Below, in pieces: positions 25,787-34,312 of a stretch of 64,000 bases of DNA; the first letter of the stretch is position 1, and the number at the start of each line of letters is the position of its first letter. The position numbers and the translations under genes are program-made. The notes below the pieces were generated by a model. It saw only the letters and a program-made list of their open reading frames with translations, was not told the origin of the DNA and did not search any database. Source of the DNA: Myxococcales bacterium. Lineage in GTDB: Bacteria > Myxococcota_A > Bradymonadia > Bradymonadales > GCA-2716585. Where the stretch lies: assembly GCA_002716585.1 (NCBI GenBank), contig PBBL01000073.1:22464-86463 (forward strand). Direction: 5' to 3'.

Positions 25787-27063
25787 AGATCCTGATCATC
25801 TCCTACTACTTCCCCCCGTTCAACGTCATCGGCGCGGTCCGCGTCGGCAAGCTCGCCCACTACCTGCACACCTTCGGGCACGACGTGCAGGTCATCTCCG
25901 CGGCCGATCAGCCGCTCCAGGCGACGCTCACCCCCCAGCTCCCCGAGGAGCGGGTGACGCACACCCCGTGGATCGACGTCAACCGCCTCGTCCAGGCTGC
26001 GCTCGGCGGGCGCGAGAAGGTCGCGCGGCAGGGGTACGCGACCTCGGGGGGGTCGCCGACCGTCAAGGCGCTCCTCGGACGGCTTGGGCTGCTCTACAAG
26101 ACCGTCCTCCACACCCCCGACGGCCAGATCGGGTGGCTCCCCTGGGCGATCCAGGCGTCACTCCAGAAGATCGAGGCCTGGGGGACGCCCGACATCATCT
26201 TCGCCAGCTCCTCACCGCTGACGTCGCTCATCGCCGCGCGCGTCGTCTCTCAACGGTCGGGCGTCCCCTGGGTCGCCGACATGCGCGACATGTGGACCAC
26301 CAACCCCTACTACCCCTACAAGGGGCTGCGGAAGCGGTTCGACCGCTGGCTGGAGACCGAGCTGCTCCAACACGCGCGCGGCATGACGGGCGTCTCCGCT
26401 CCCATCGTCGAGGAGCTGCGCGCCGAGTACGGCAAGCCCGCCCAGCTCATCCTCAACGGCTTTGACCTCAGCGATTACCCGACCCCCGCGCCGCCCGACC
26501 CCGACGGACCGCTGCGGATCGTGTACACCGGCATGATCTACGAGGGGAGGCGCGACCCCACCCCGCTCTTTCAGGCGCTCAAGCTCCTCGGAGAGCGCGC
26601 CGAGCGCGTCCGGGTCGCCTTCTACGGCCGCTACCTCAACATCGTCCATGAGCTGGCGGAGCGGTGCGGCGTCCCGTCACTCGTCGAGGTCCATGACCCG
26701 GTCCCCTACAGCGAGTCGCTGCGCCTGCAAGCCGAGGCCGACCTGCTCCTCCTCCTGCTCTGGAATGATCCACGCGCTCAAGGCGTGTTCACGGGCAAGC
26801 TGTTTGAGTACATCGGCGCCGGTCGCCCGATCATCGCGCTGGGCGCCCCGGACAACGTCGCCGCGCGCCTGGTCGCGGACCGCGGGGCGGGCGTCGTCCC
26901 CGCCTCTCCCCAGGAGCTGGCCGAGCAGCTGGACCGCTGGATCACGCTCAAGGAGCAGGGCCAGCTCATCCCATCCCCGGACAACAGCGTGCGCGCGGGC
27001 CTGTCGCGTGAGGATCAGGCGCGACGCCTCGCCGACTTCCTGAGCGACCTCACGTCTAACTGA
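25783..27063 (+). CDS. Glycosyltransferase family 4, WbuB-like
   Basis: 426-residue GT-B retaining glycosyltransferase. The N-terminal KILIISYYFPPFNVIGAVRV and the acceptor-side GWLPWAIQASLQK with DIIFASSSPLTS are typical of WbuB-like enzymes that add an amino sugar to a lipid-linked acceptor on the cytoplasmic face. The donor domain includes LRIVYTGMIYEGRRDP and FTGKLFEYIGAGRPIIALG with the conserved E of the EX7E-like donor motif. GTG start overlaps the previous stop. It is probably the enzyme that uses the sugar made by the three preceding genes. Transcription ends towards the repeat element that starts three bases after its stop. Confidence 0.85.
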   Translation: MKILIISYYFPPFNVIGAVRVGKLAHYLHTFGHDVQVISAADQPLQATLTPQLPEERVTHTPWIDVNRLVQAALGGREKVARQGYATSGGSPTVKALLGRLGLLYKTVLHTPDGQIGWLPWAIQASLQKIEAWGTPDIIFASSSPLTSLIAARVVSQRSGVPWVADMRDMWTTNPYYPYKGLRKRFDRWLETELLQHARGMTGVSAPIVEELRAEYGKPAQLILNGFDLSDYPTPAPPDPDGPLRIVYTGMIYEGRRDPTPLFQALKLLGERAERVRVAFYGRYLNIVHELAERCGVPSLVEVHDPVPYSESLRLQAEADLLLLLLWNDPRAQGVFTGKLFEYIGAGRPIIALGAPDNVAARLVADRGAGVVPASPQELAEQLDRWITLKEQGQLIPSPDNSVRAGLSREDQARRLADFLSDLTSN

Positions 27064-27077
27064 GATGAACTGGTGTA

Positions 27078-27170
27078 GAAAGGTCGTGCGATGAACTCAG
27101 CGCGCCAGATGCAAACATCCTGAGTCAATCCAGCATGCTGAGTTCATCTACACACCGCTGCTTCGCAGCT
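27078..27170. repeat. Internal repeat unit, copy A (93 bp)
   Basis: Copy A begins GAAAGGTCGTGCGATGAA and ends TTCGCAGCT. It contains perfect 12-bp inverted arms, GATGAACTCAGC at 27090-27101 and GCTGAGTTCATC at 27137-27148, around a 35-base loop, then a small hairpin GCTGC-TTC-GCAGC. It differs from copy B at 5 of 93 positions. Confidence 0.9.
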
Positions 27171-27180
27171 CATTGATAAC

Positions 27181-27273
27181 GAAAGGTTGTGCGATGAACT
27201 CAGCGCGCTAGATGCGAACATCCTGAGTCAATCCAGCATGCTGAGTTCATCAGCACACCGCTGCTTCGCAGCT
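27181..27273. repeat. Internal repeat unit, copy B (93 bp)
   Basis: Copy B repeats copy A with a 103-base period and 88/93 identity. The 12-bp inverted arms (27193-27204 and 27240-27251) and the GCTGC-TTC-GCAGC hairpin are unchanged. All five differences fall outside the stems, which suggests that the foldable parts are maintained. Confidence 0.9.
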
Positions 27274-27301
27274 ACCTTTCTGCACCAGTTCGTATGACAC
27301 C

Positions 27302-28357
27302 CTACCCCAGCCGCGACTGGAGCAGCGCCTGCGCCTCGTCCAAGAGCACGGCCCGCAGCAGCTCACGCTCCTCGGCGCGCACGCAACCCAGCTCGTCGGC
27401 GTGAGCCACCGCGAGATCCTCCCAGACGTCCTCCACGAACAAGCTCAGCAGCTCGGCGCGCCTGGGATCATCGGCTCCCTCCACGCGCCCGATCTTGGAG
27501 ATCGCGTTGTCGAGGCGGTTGACGTTGACCCGCGCCATCATCTCCCACTCCAACAGATCCAGCGCGTACCCGGCGCCCTGTTCATCCCGCTTGGGCCAGG
27601 GTCGAGCCTGATGGTAGCGGTCGTCCTCGGAGAACTCGGCGATCTTGAGCTTGAGGATCGGGCGGAGCGGCCCCCCCTCCGTCTCCACCTCCACGAAGGG
27701 CACCGGTTTGAGCACCACGCCCTCGGCGAGGTTGTCGTCGTCGGGCAGGGGCGGCAGGCCAAGGAGCGCGGGGATCGTGGAGCTGAACCGCACCGGGAAC
27801 TCCAGGCAGTCGCCGAGGGAGCCGATCATGAGCGGCTCCGCGCAGGGGATCTCCAGCTCCTCCAGGAGCGCGGTCATCTCATCGTAGGCGAGGAACACGC
27901 GCTCGCCGCTTTGGAGCGTCAGGGCGACGTCAAAGGCGCAGAACCGAACCCCGGGGGCGTACCAGACGCCAGTCTGGATGGGGTACACGTCGGGCACGGG
28001 GGGCACGTCCGGGTGAGGGTAGCCCCCTCCAAAGAGTTCACCGTAGAGTTGGATCACCTCGATCTCCTCGCGTTCGGCCTGGAGGCGCTCGAACAGGAGG
28101 CTCACGGCGCCTTGGTGTCTGGCGAGCACGGCCTCGTGCTGGAAGAACGACTCATCCGAGCCGAGGAGCGCCTTGCGCTTGGCGCATCGCAGCTCACGCC
28201 CATCGGTCAGGAAGGAGAAGTTGGCGCCATGGATCTTCTCGGTCACGACCCAGGGGACCTTGTTCAGCGCGCGGGTGTCGGCCTCGCTCAGGCGCCAGCC
28301 GCCCGCGGACTCCGCGATCTTGTGGTAGCTCTCAAAAGGGGAGTGTGTATCGCTCAT
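27302..28357 (-). CDS. RNA ligase, T4 Rnl2 family
   Basis: 351-residue ATP-dependent RNA ligase. Motif I is Lys41 in TEKIHGANFSF, the Rnl2-type nucleotidyl-accepting KxHGANF; FESYHKI near residue 8 is the Rnl2 N-terminal signature; QLYGELFGGGYP is motif III-like, EGVVLKP motif IV and LKLKIAEF motif V. A helical C-terminal domain of ~110 residues follows, as in full-length Rnl2 proteins. The enzyme would seal 3'-OH/5'-phosphate RNA nicks in duplexes through an enzyme-AMP intermediate. AGGAG lies before the ATG. No polynucleotide kinase, Hen1 or RtcB partner is nearby, so its physiological substrate (tRNA repair, editing or other) cannot be inferred. Confidence 0.9.
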   Translation of the reverse strand: MSDTHSPFESYHKIAESAGGWRLSEADTRALNKVPWVVTEKIHGANFSFLTDGRELRCAKRKALLGSDESFFQHEAVLARHQGAVSLLFERLQAEREEIEVIQLYGELFGGGYPHPDVPPVPDVYPIQTGVWYAPGVRFCAFDVALTLQSGERVFLAYDEMTALLEELEIPCAEPLMIGSLGDCLEFPVRFSSTIPALLGLPPLPDDDNLAEGVVLKPVPFVEVETEGGPLRPILKLKIAEFSEDDRYHQARPWPKRDEQGAGYALDLLEWEMMARVNVNRLDNAISKIGRVEGADDPRRAELLSLFVEDVWEDLAVAHADELGCVRAEERELLRAVLLDEAQALLQSRLG

Positions 28358-28403
28358 GGCGAGGCTCCTGCTGACGTGGGTCGCCAGCAGGAGCCAGGCG
28401 GGC

Positions 28404-31400
28404 TCAGGGGGTGAGCTCGAAGCCTGTCAGGCCTTCGCCGTCGATCCCGACGCCCTGCTCGGTCTCCAGCTCCGCGTCGGAGCGCTGGGTCCAGGACGTG
28501 TCATTGTTGATGAACGGCTCGGGCTGCTCCTCCAGATCGTTGCGGCTGTAGGTGTCCACCTCGACGCCCGTGTCGAGGAAGAGGCCGCGCGTCGGCACGT
28601 CGCGCCGGGGGCTCGCCTCATCATCGACGCCGAGGGTGGCGGCCCCGAAGGTCGAGAGCGCCACCGCCGTGTAGGTGTCGGCGCCGCCCAGCTCCATCAG
28701 GATCCCGAGCCCGTTGAGGAACCCGGCCCCACCCGACGCGCGAGGGAAGCGATAGGCATCGTCCCCGGCAAAGTCAATGAGCACGCCCGCGGCGAGGTCG
28801 CCGCCGTAGCCCATGAGGGAGCCGATGGCGCGGTCGGGCTCCAGGTTGTAGCGGTCGGCCCCGGCGACGTCGAGGAGCACGCCCACCGCCGCCAGCTCGG
28901 CGGCGCCCATGGCGCCGTAGCGGGCGGTGTAGGTGTCGGCGCCGTCGGTGTCGATCAGGAAGCCCGCGCCGAGGTGACGCCCGGCGCCCTGGGCGAAGGT
29001 CGCCGCGGTGTAGACGTCGTCGCCCGCGGCGTCGAGGAGCACGCCGAGCCCGCCTCCGAGCGCCTGCCGGTCGGGGAAGCGCGTGTCAGCGGGGAGCCTC
29101 CCGGCGCCCGCGCCTTGAGCGAGGTTGAGGTTGGACTGGCCGCGGTCCGGCGGCGAGAAGTAGAGGACATCGGACAGCCCGGTGGCCAGCTCTGCGAGGT
29201 AGCGGGTGCCGCCGCTCTGCTCCAGGAGGAGGCCGACGCCCGAGGCAGCGCCGAAGCCCTGCGCCGCATGCCAGGCGCGGTAGGTGTCGGTCCCATCGGA
29301 GGCGCCCGCGTCCAGCAGCAGCCCGATCCCGAGCACCGCGGCGCCCTGGCTGAGCGCCTCGCTGGCGTAGTCGTCGTCGCCGCCGTCGTCGAGGAGGACG
29401 CCCACCCCGAGCACCGCGGCGCCCTGGCTCATGCGCAGGGAGGTGTAGGCGTCCGCGCCCCCGCCGAGATCCATGAGGACGCCAACCCCGAGGCGGCCCG
29501 AGCCCTGGCGCCCCTCGGTGGAGAGGCTGACCGGCCCGTTTCCAGCCACAGCGGGGTTGACGGGGTCAAAGCGCCCCCCCTCGTCGCTGGGGAGCCAGGC
29601 GTCGTTGTCGTTGGGGTCGGCGACGGCCTCGTAGTCGTAGATGTCGTCCCCGTCCAGATCGATGACGACCGCCACAGGGTGCGAGGCGCTGGCGTTGGCC
29701 CCGGCGCCGATGCGGTAGGTGTCGTTGCCCGAGACGTCGAGCAACAGCGCCACGGGGCCAGTCACCTCGGCCGGGTTGTAGGTCGTGTCCCCGTCACCGC
29801 CGAGGATGATCCACCCGGCGGAGGTCTCCAGGCGGACGTCCACCGCGCTGAACTCCTCCGAGGCGGTCAGCTGAGCCGCGGTGAGGGTCGCGGTCAGGTC
29901 GGCCGCCGCCTGGTAGAGCATCGCCCGGTCGAAGTCCGAGAGCAGCGCGAGCTGATCCGCGTCCCCGAGGTCCAGCGCGGCGCCCCCTTCGGGCGCCGGG
30001 AGGAACAGCCAGGGGCTGCTCGCGAACAGCTCCTCCACGCCCGCGTCGTCGAGCCCCAGCGCGTCCGTGATCCCCTGACGCACCTCCAGCACGTTGGCCA
30101 TCGCGAAGAGGATCCGCGCCAGCGCCTCCTGAAGCTCCATCGGCACCGCGCCGACGTCGCCGACCACGTCCCCTTCGGACCAGGTGTCCCCGGCCGCCTC
30201 GGTGAAGCGCCGCAGCCCCTCGCTCAAGGGCAGGAGCTGATCGGGGATGGCGTACTCGGGGGTGCGCGCCTCCAGCGCGAAGCCCTGGCGCGCCGCCGCC
30301 GCGACGATGGCGTCACGCACCGGGGAGTCCCCGGCGAGCGCGCCCTCCAGCTCCTGCCGAAGGGAGCCGCCGTAGACCACGCTGGAGAGCGGCTGGGTCA
30401 CCAGCCCGCTGAGGGTGCTGTTCTTGAACGGGGCGCCAGGCGTCTCCGGGTGCAGCAGGCGCTGGTTGAGCGGATCAAGGGTCAGCGAGCAGCGGTTGAG
30501 CGCGACGCTGTCCAGCGCTCGCTGGAGCAGGTCGATCTCACCCTCAGGGACCTCGCTCCCCGCCAGGCAGAGGCAGTTGTCGGGCGTGCAGAAGCGCCCC
30601 TCGCGGCCCCTCAGCTCCTGACAGCTCCCCTCGCCGCCGCAGTCGGCGTCGGTCTCGCACCCGCGCGAGCAGAAGCCGAGGACGTCCGCCTCGACCCCCT
30701 GGACGCAGATCGGCGCCCCCGCGTCGCACGCCGCGCTGACGCCCGTTCCACACGGGCGACCGATCGCGACGCCGTCCGGCGCGCTGATGCCGCACGTGCT
30801 CGGCCCGCCGAGCCCGTCGGGCATGCAGAGCTGACCCACCCGGTAGAGGTCGACGCAGTTGGGAGCCTCGGACGTGCAGTCGTCGTTGTCAAAGCAGATC
30901 ACCGCGCAGTTGCCCGCCGAGCCCGACCGCGTCGCCGTGCACTTGCGCACAGGGCCGAAGCAGTCCTGGATCCGGGTGTTGAAGGTGCACGCCTCACCGA
31001 TCAGCTCGCACTGCTCCGTGTCCGGGTTGCAGATCTCGCCGTCGCCGCAGGGCACCTCCAGGCAGGAGGTCGGCGGACCGACGCACTCGCCGGTGAGCGG
31101 GTTGCACGTGGTGCCCTCCTCGCAGTTGGCCGTCTCGCACGCCAGGCAGTCGTTGCCGATGGGGATGCAGGCGCGCCGCGTCGTGTTGTTGAGGATCGCG
31201 CAGCCATACCCCTCCGGGCAGGAGTCCTGGTCGTCGGTGCAATCCACGGTGCAGACCACACCGCCCGGATCGCCCAGCCCCAGGCACAGGTCGCTCTGCC
31301 CGCCGCACGCCGAAGAGGACTCCTCACCGCAGGGATCGCACAGATCCAGGGTGCTGACGACGCACTCGCCCGACTGCGGATCGCAGTTGGTCCCGTTCGG

Positions 31401-32495
31401 GCAGTCGGCGTCGCTGCATCGGTCGACGCACGTCAGATCGATCGGGACACACACGCCCAGCTCGCGCCCGTCGAGCGCCGCGCAGAAGTAGTTGAGCGGG
31501 CACTCCGACGGGACCGCCTCCGTGTCACACCCCAGCGCGCAGAACGCCTCGTCGCCCGCGTTGTCCGGGATCGCGAGGCAGATGTCCTCCGGCCCGTCTC
31601 CACACAGCGCGTTGCTGACGCAGTCCGTGTCGCACAGGCCGAGCGGCTCGACGCACTCGCCCAGTTGCGGGTCGCACACCTCCCCATTGAAGCAGGTGAC
31701 GTCGCTGCACCGATCGACGCACGTCAGCGTATCGGGGACGCACTGCGTCGTCTCGTTGTCCTCGCCCTGGTTGACCGCCGCGCAGAAGTACCCCTCGGGG
31801 CAGGTGTTCTCCTCATCGCAGGCGCGCGCACAGAACTGCTCGTCGGTGTCGGCCAGGAAGAGGCACAGATCCTCGGGGCCTCCGCACAGATCGTTGGCCG
31901 GATCGGTCCCGGTGAGGCAGCCCAGGTCACACAGCCCGAGGGGCTCGATGCACTCGCCCGTGTTGGGGTCGCAGGTCAGCCCGTCGCCGCAGTCCACGCC
32001 CTCGCACATGTTGTCGCAGATGAAGTCCTCGGGCACGCACTGGCGCACGACCGGGACCATCTGCACGTCGGCGCACACGGTGCCCTCGGGGCACACGCCC
32101 TCGTCCTCGGAGCAGTCGAGGGTGCAGGTCGGCTCGGTCTCGTTGGGCAGCCGCAGGCACCGATCCGCCTCACCGCCGCACTCCTCATCGGCGGTGCACG
32201 GCTCACAGAACCCTCTGGGCTGGACCGTGGTGTTGCTGGTCCCTCCGGTCATCCCGGTCGTCCCGGTCCCTGTGGTGGTGTTGCTGGTCCCCCCGGTCAT
32301 TCCGGTCGTCCCGGTGGTGGTGTTGCTGGTGCCACCGCTGGTGCCGTCGCCCGTGCTGTTGTTGGTGCCCGAGGTGCTGTTGCTCGTCGGTGCGTCTCCG
32401 CCGTCGTCGCCGCCACACCCGATCATCGCGACGGCGAGCGCGAGCGCGACGAGGAGCGCCAGCGACCCGCTCCAGCGGGGTTGTCTGTCGGTCAT
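28404..32495 (-). CDS. Giant Cys-rich and beta-repeat lipoprotein
   Basis: 1363 residues from the ATG at 32495, which has GGAG eight bases upstream and opens into a signal peptide with lipobox AMIGC (Cys27). A Thr/Asn/Gly/Ser linker of ~60 residues follows. Residues ~90-600 carry four to five copies of a ~95-residue Cys-rich unit with recurring CxxDL, CPEGYFCAA, CVDRCSD and GECVEPLGLCD blocks. A helical segment (~600-950) follows. The C-terminal ~400 residues repeat a ~35-residue unit of the form GVGVLLDxGGDDxY...QGAA about ten times, probably a stacked beta-helix or beta-roll, with acidic turns that could bind Ca. Likely displayed on the outer surface; role unknown. Confidence 0.85.
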   Translation of the reverse strand: MTDRQPRWSGSLALLVALALAVAMIGCGGDDGGDAPTSNSTSGTNNSTGDGTSGGTSNTTTGTTGMTGGTSNTTTGTGTTGMTGGTSNTTVQPRGFCEPCTADEECGGEADRCLRLPNETEPTCTLDCSEDEGVCPEGTVCADVQMVPVVRQCVPEDFICDNMCEGVDCGDGLTCDPNTGECIEPLGLCDLGCLTGTDPANDLCGGPEDLCLFLADTDEQFCARACDEENTCPEGYFCAAVNQGEDNETTQCVPDTLTCVDRCSDVTCFNGEVCDPQLGECVEPLGLCDTDCVSNALCGDGPEDICLAIPDNAGDEAFCALGCDTEAVPSECPLNYFCAALDGRELGVCVPIDLTCVDRCSDADCPNGTNCDPQSGECVVSTLDLCDPCGEESSSACGGQSDLCLGLGDPGGVVCTVDCTDDQDSCPEGYGCAILNNTTRRACIPIGNDCLACETANCEEGTTCNPLTGECVGPPTSCLEVPCGDGEICNPDTEQCELIGEACTFNTRIQDCFGPVRKCTATRSGSAGNCAVICFDNDDCTSEAPNCVDLYRVGQLCMPDGLGGPSTCGISAPDGVAIGRPCGTGVSAACDAGAPICVQGVEADVLGFCSRGCETDADCGGEGSCQELRGREGRFCTPDNCLCLAGSEVPEGEIDLLQRALDSVALNRCSLTLDPLNQRLLHPETPGAPFKNSTLSGLVTQPLSSVVYGGSLRQELEGALAGDSPVRDAIVAAAARQGFALEARTPEYAIPDQLLPLSEGLRRFTEAAGDTWSEGDVVGDVGAVPMELQEALARILFAMANVLEVRQGITDALGLDDAGVEELFASSPWLFLPAPEGGAALDLGDADQLALLSDFDRAMLYQAAADLTATLTAAQLTASEEFSAVDVRLETSAGWIILGGDGDTTYNPAEVTGPVALLLDVSGNDTYRIGAGANASASHPVAVVIDLDGDDIYDYEAVADPNDNDAWLPSDEGGRFDPVNPAVAGNGPVSLSTEGRQGSGRLGVGVLMDLGGGADAYTSLRMSQGAAVLGVGVLLDDGGDDDYASEALSQGAAVLGIGLLLDAGASDGTDTYRAWHAAQGFGAASGVGLLLEQSGGTRYLAELATGLSDVLYFSPPDRGQSNLNLAQGAGAGRLPADTRFPDRQALGGGLGVLLDAAGDDVYTAATFAQGAGRHLGAGFLIDTDGADTYTARYGAMGAAELAAVGVLLDVAGADRYNLEPDRAIGSLMGYGGDLAAGVLIDFAGDDAYRFPRASGGAGFLNGLGILMELGGADTYTAVALSTFGAATLGVDDEASPRRDVPTRGLFLDTGVEVDTYSRNDLEEQPEPFINNDTSWTQRSDAELETEQGVGIDGEGLTGFELTP

Positions 32496-32926
32496 GAATC
32501 GTTCTCCAATGTTGAAAAGCTCTGAGGCGTTCAGCCCTCGCTGCGAGGCCTCCTCGGCGCAGATTCGTTCAAGCCAGGGTCGCGGTTGAGGCGCAGCCCG
32601 GGCGCGGCACGCGCTGTAGAGGGACACTCTATCCAACCCGTGTGGGAGGGGCAACCACCTGCGGCGCGCGCCGACGACGGCGAGCGCCCCGAGAGCAGGA
32701 GGGCCTGGCGAGGGTGGGGCGCTGAGCTTGGGCGCAAAGGTCACCCAATCCCCTACAACCAGCCACCAACACCCACCACAAGCGTGTCGATAAGATCACC
32801 AACGCGCTTGACCTGACGGGTAATCGTCTGGATCATTGGAGATGGCGTGTTATGATAAGAGAGATAAGCCTTCGACCTGTCACGTCAGGCACACGGAAGA
32901 GACCGTAAGGCGGACGCTTTAGGCCC
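32496..32926. other. 431-base divergent intergenic region
   Basis: Gene-free stretch between the giant lipoprotein gene (leftward) and the two-TM protein gene (rightward). The first ~200 bases are GC-rich with no clear signal. From about 32800 the sequence becomes AT-richer and includes TTGACC at 32808 and an extended -10 element at 32848-32856. No RNA gene, repeat or coding frame was seen. Confidence 0.5.
32848..32856 (+). promoter_or_regulatory. Candidate extended -10 promoter (TGtTATGAT)
   Basis: TG, one base, then TATGAT (5/6 match to consensus) in an AT-richer stretch, without a good -35. Transcription would begin near 32863, about 64 bases before the ATG of the two-TM protein. Confidence 0.4.
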
Positions 32927-34291
32927 ATGAAGTTGACATCGCGCATACTCCTCGTGGTTTCGGCACTGATGACGCTGGGTTTCATCGCCCTCATCGGCGT
33001 CAAGCTGGTGAGCCCCGAGACCGTCGAGGGAGGCCCGCTGGAGGCGTGGGGGGTGAGCTACATCCTGATGGCGGTCGCGGCGATCACCTTCACCGCAGGC
33101 GTCGCGCTCATGCTGCGCAGCCGCGCCGCGGAGGCCACGCCACCCGCGCAGGCCCCCGAGCCCTTGAGGCGGCCCGAACAGACCACCCCCCAGAGCAACC
33201 CCGAGATCGCCGACTGGACCCCCAGCAAAGCGCCCAAGGCACCAGAGGCCCCCGCAGCGCCCCCGCTGGCGCCACCTCAGTCCGGGGTGTCTGCGGCCCC
33301 TGCGCCTCGCTCCGAGTGGTCCGACGCGAAGACGCCGGTCCCCTCCATCCCCGGCGCTCTCTCCGAGCCCGACTCGGACGACGACTCTCCCTGGAGCGGC
33401 CTGGACAACCCCGACTCGGCCTGGGCCCAGAACACGCCCGAGCCCTTCTCCCCGCCCGAGCCCGCTCGCCCCCGGAGGCAGGCCGACGGCCAGCCCACCC
33501 CGAAGATCCCCCAACCGGTCCCCTCATCGGCCCAGGCCGAGGCGAGCCTGGAGTCCACCCTCAGCTCATCGGGGCCCGCGCGCTCGTCGGGGCCGGACTC
33601 CGACTCCGCGTTCCAGGCCGCGCCCTGGATGATCCAGCCCAGCAGCGCGCCGCGGCCCCCCCGCGCCGAGACCCCGACCCCGCAGCGACAACCTGCGCGG
33701 ATCGACACCCCGACCAGCCCCCCGGACCAGGAACTGGCGCGCTCACCGAGCGGCCAGGAGCGGCTGAGCCAGGATCAGCTCCGCGCCCGCCTCTCCAAGC
33801 TCCGCAACCAGCTCGACCCCGCGCCCGAGCCTTCCGGGCGCGTGTCGTCCACCGGCGACAAGCCCTACAAGTCCAGCCTGCGCGCCGACCCTGGCAGCGC
33901 CTTCGAGGTCCCAACCCGGCGCGTCGGCAACGCCGAGATCGCCGACGTGGTGTCGCGCTCCGAGCGCATGGATCGAAGCGCCGCCACCAAGACCACCTCC
34001 GAGTCCTCGGAGCTGCTCCACGGGCTCCCTCGCCGACCCTTCTCGACGACGCTCGGCGACCTCGGCCCTGCCAAGCTCAACGGCCTCTGGCAGGAGTACA
34101 TCGAGGCCAACCACGCCTGCGGTCGCGACCTGTCCCGGCTCAAGCCTGAGGCCTTCTACAAGCACCTGGCGCAGAACTACAAAGCGATCGTCGAGCGCTT
34201 CAGCTGCAACAGCGTCCGCTTCAGCATCAAGACCAAGAACAACCGCGTCTCCCTCCAGGCCGTCCCCATCCGTCGCAAGTCCCGCGACTGA
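32927..34291 (+). CDS. Two-TM protein with Pro-rich linker and C-terminal MXAN_5187-like domain
   Basis: 454 residues. Two membrane helices near residues 7-27 and 44-65 form an N-terminal hairpin. Residues ~70-340 are Pro/Ala/Ser/Glu-rich and probably disordered. The last ~90 residues are ordered: LGPAKLNGLWQEYIEANHAC, FYKHLAQNYKAIVERF and VRFSIKTKNNRVSLQAVPIR. They resemble the C-terminal domain named after MXAN_5187 that recurs in myxobacteria, although this is from memory. With both helices at the start, the tail should be cytoplasmic. Function is unknown; its position in front of FHA and kinase genes hints at signalling. Confidence 0.65.
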   Translation: MKLTSRILLVVSALMTLGFIALIGVKLVSPETVEGGPLEAWGVSYILMAVAAITFTAGVALMLRSRAAEATPPAQAPEPLRRPEQTTPQSNPEIADWTPSKAPKAPEAPAAPPLAPPQSGVSAAPAPRSEWSDAKTPVPSIPGALSEPDSDDDSPWSGLDNPDSAWAQNTPEPFSPPEPARPRRQADGQPTPKIPQPVPSSAQAEASLESTLSSSGPARSSGPDSDSAFQAAPWMIQPSSAPRPPRAETPTPQRQPARIDTPTSPPDQELARSPSGQERLSQDQLRARLSKLRNQLDPAPEPSGRVSSTGDKPYKSSLRADPGSAFEVPTRRVGNAEIADVVSRSERMDRSAATKTTSESSELLHGLPRRPFSTTLGDLGPAKLNGLWQEYIEANHACGRDLSRLKPEAFYKHLAQNYKAIVERFSCNSVRFSIKTKNNRVSLQAVPIRRKSRD

Positions 34292-34312
34292 GCGACCTCC
34301 TGCGGGCTCGCC

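Larger units (their letters stand above)
27067..27291. repeat. 225-bp non-coding element with terminal inverted repeats and internal tandem copies
   Basis: The element is bounded by 18-bp inverted repeats, GAACTGGTGTAGAAAGGT at the left and its reverse complement at the right with one mismatch. Inside are two tandem copies of a 93-bp unit. It fills almost the entire 238-base gap between two convergent genes and has no coding frame of note. Terminal inverted repeats with no transposase suggest a MITE-like or REP/BIME-like element. The paired arms could fold as a long cruciform or act as a two-way transcription terminator. No clear target-site duplication flanks it. Confidence 0.8.

Noticed and set aside
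27067..27291. CRISPR array
   Set aside because: Only two 93-bp units with a 10-base gap, internally palindromic and bounded by terminal inverted repeats, with no cas genes.
28356..32525. Very long open frame (over 1300 codons) antisense to the giant lipoprotein
   Set aside because: It mirrors the codon bias of the real gene on the other strand; its translation is low-complexity Arg/Ala/Gly/Val with no motif, and it lacks a ribosome site.
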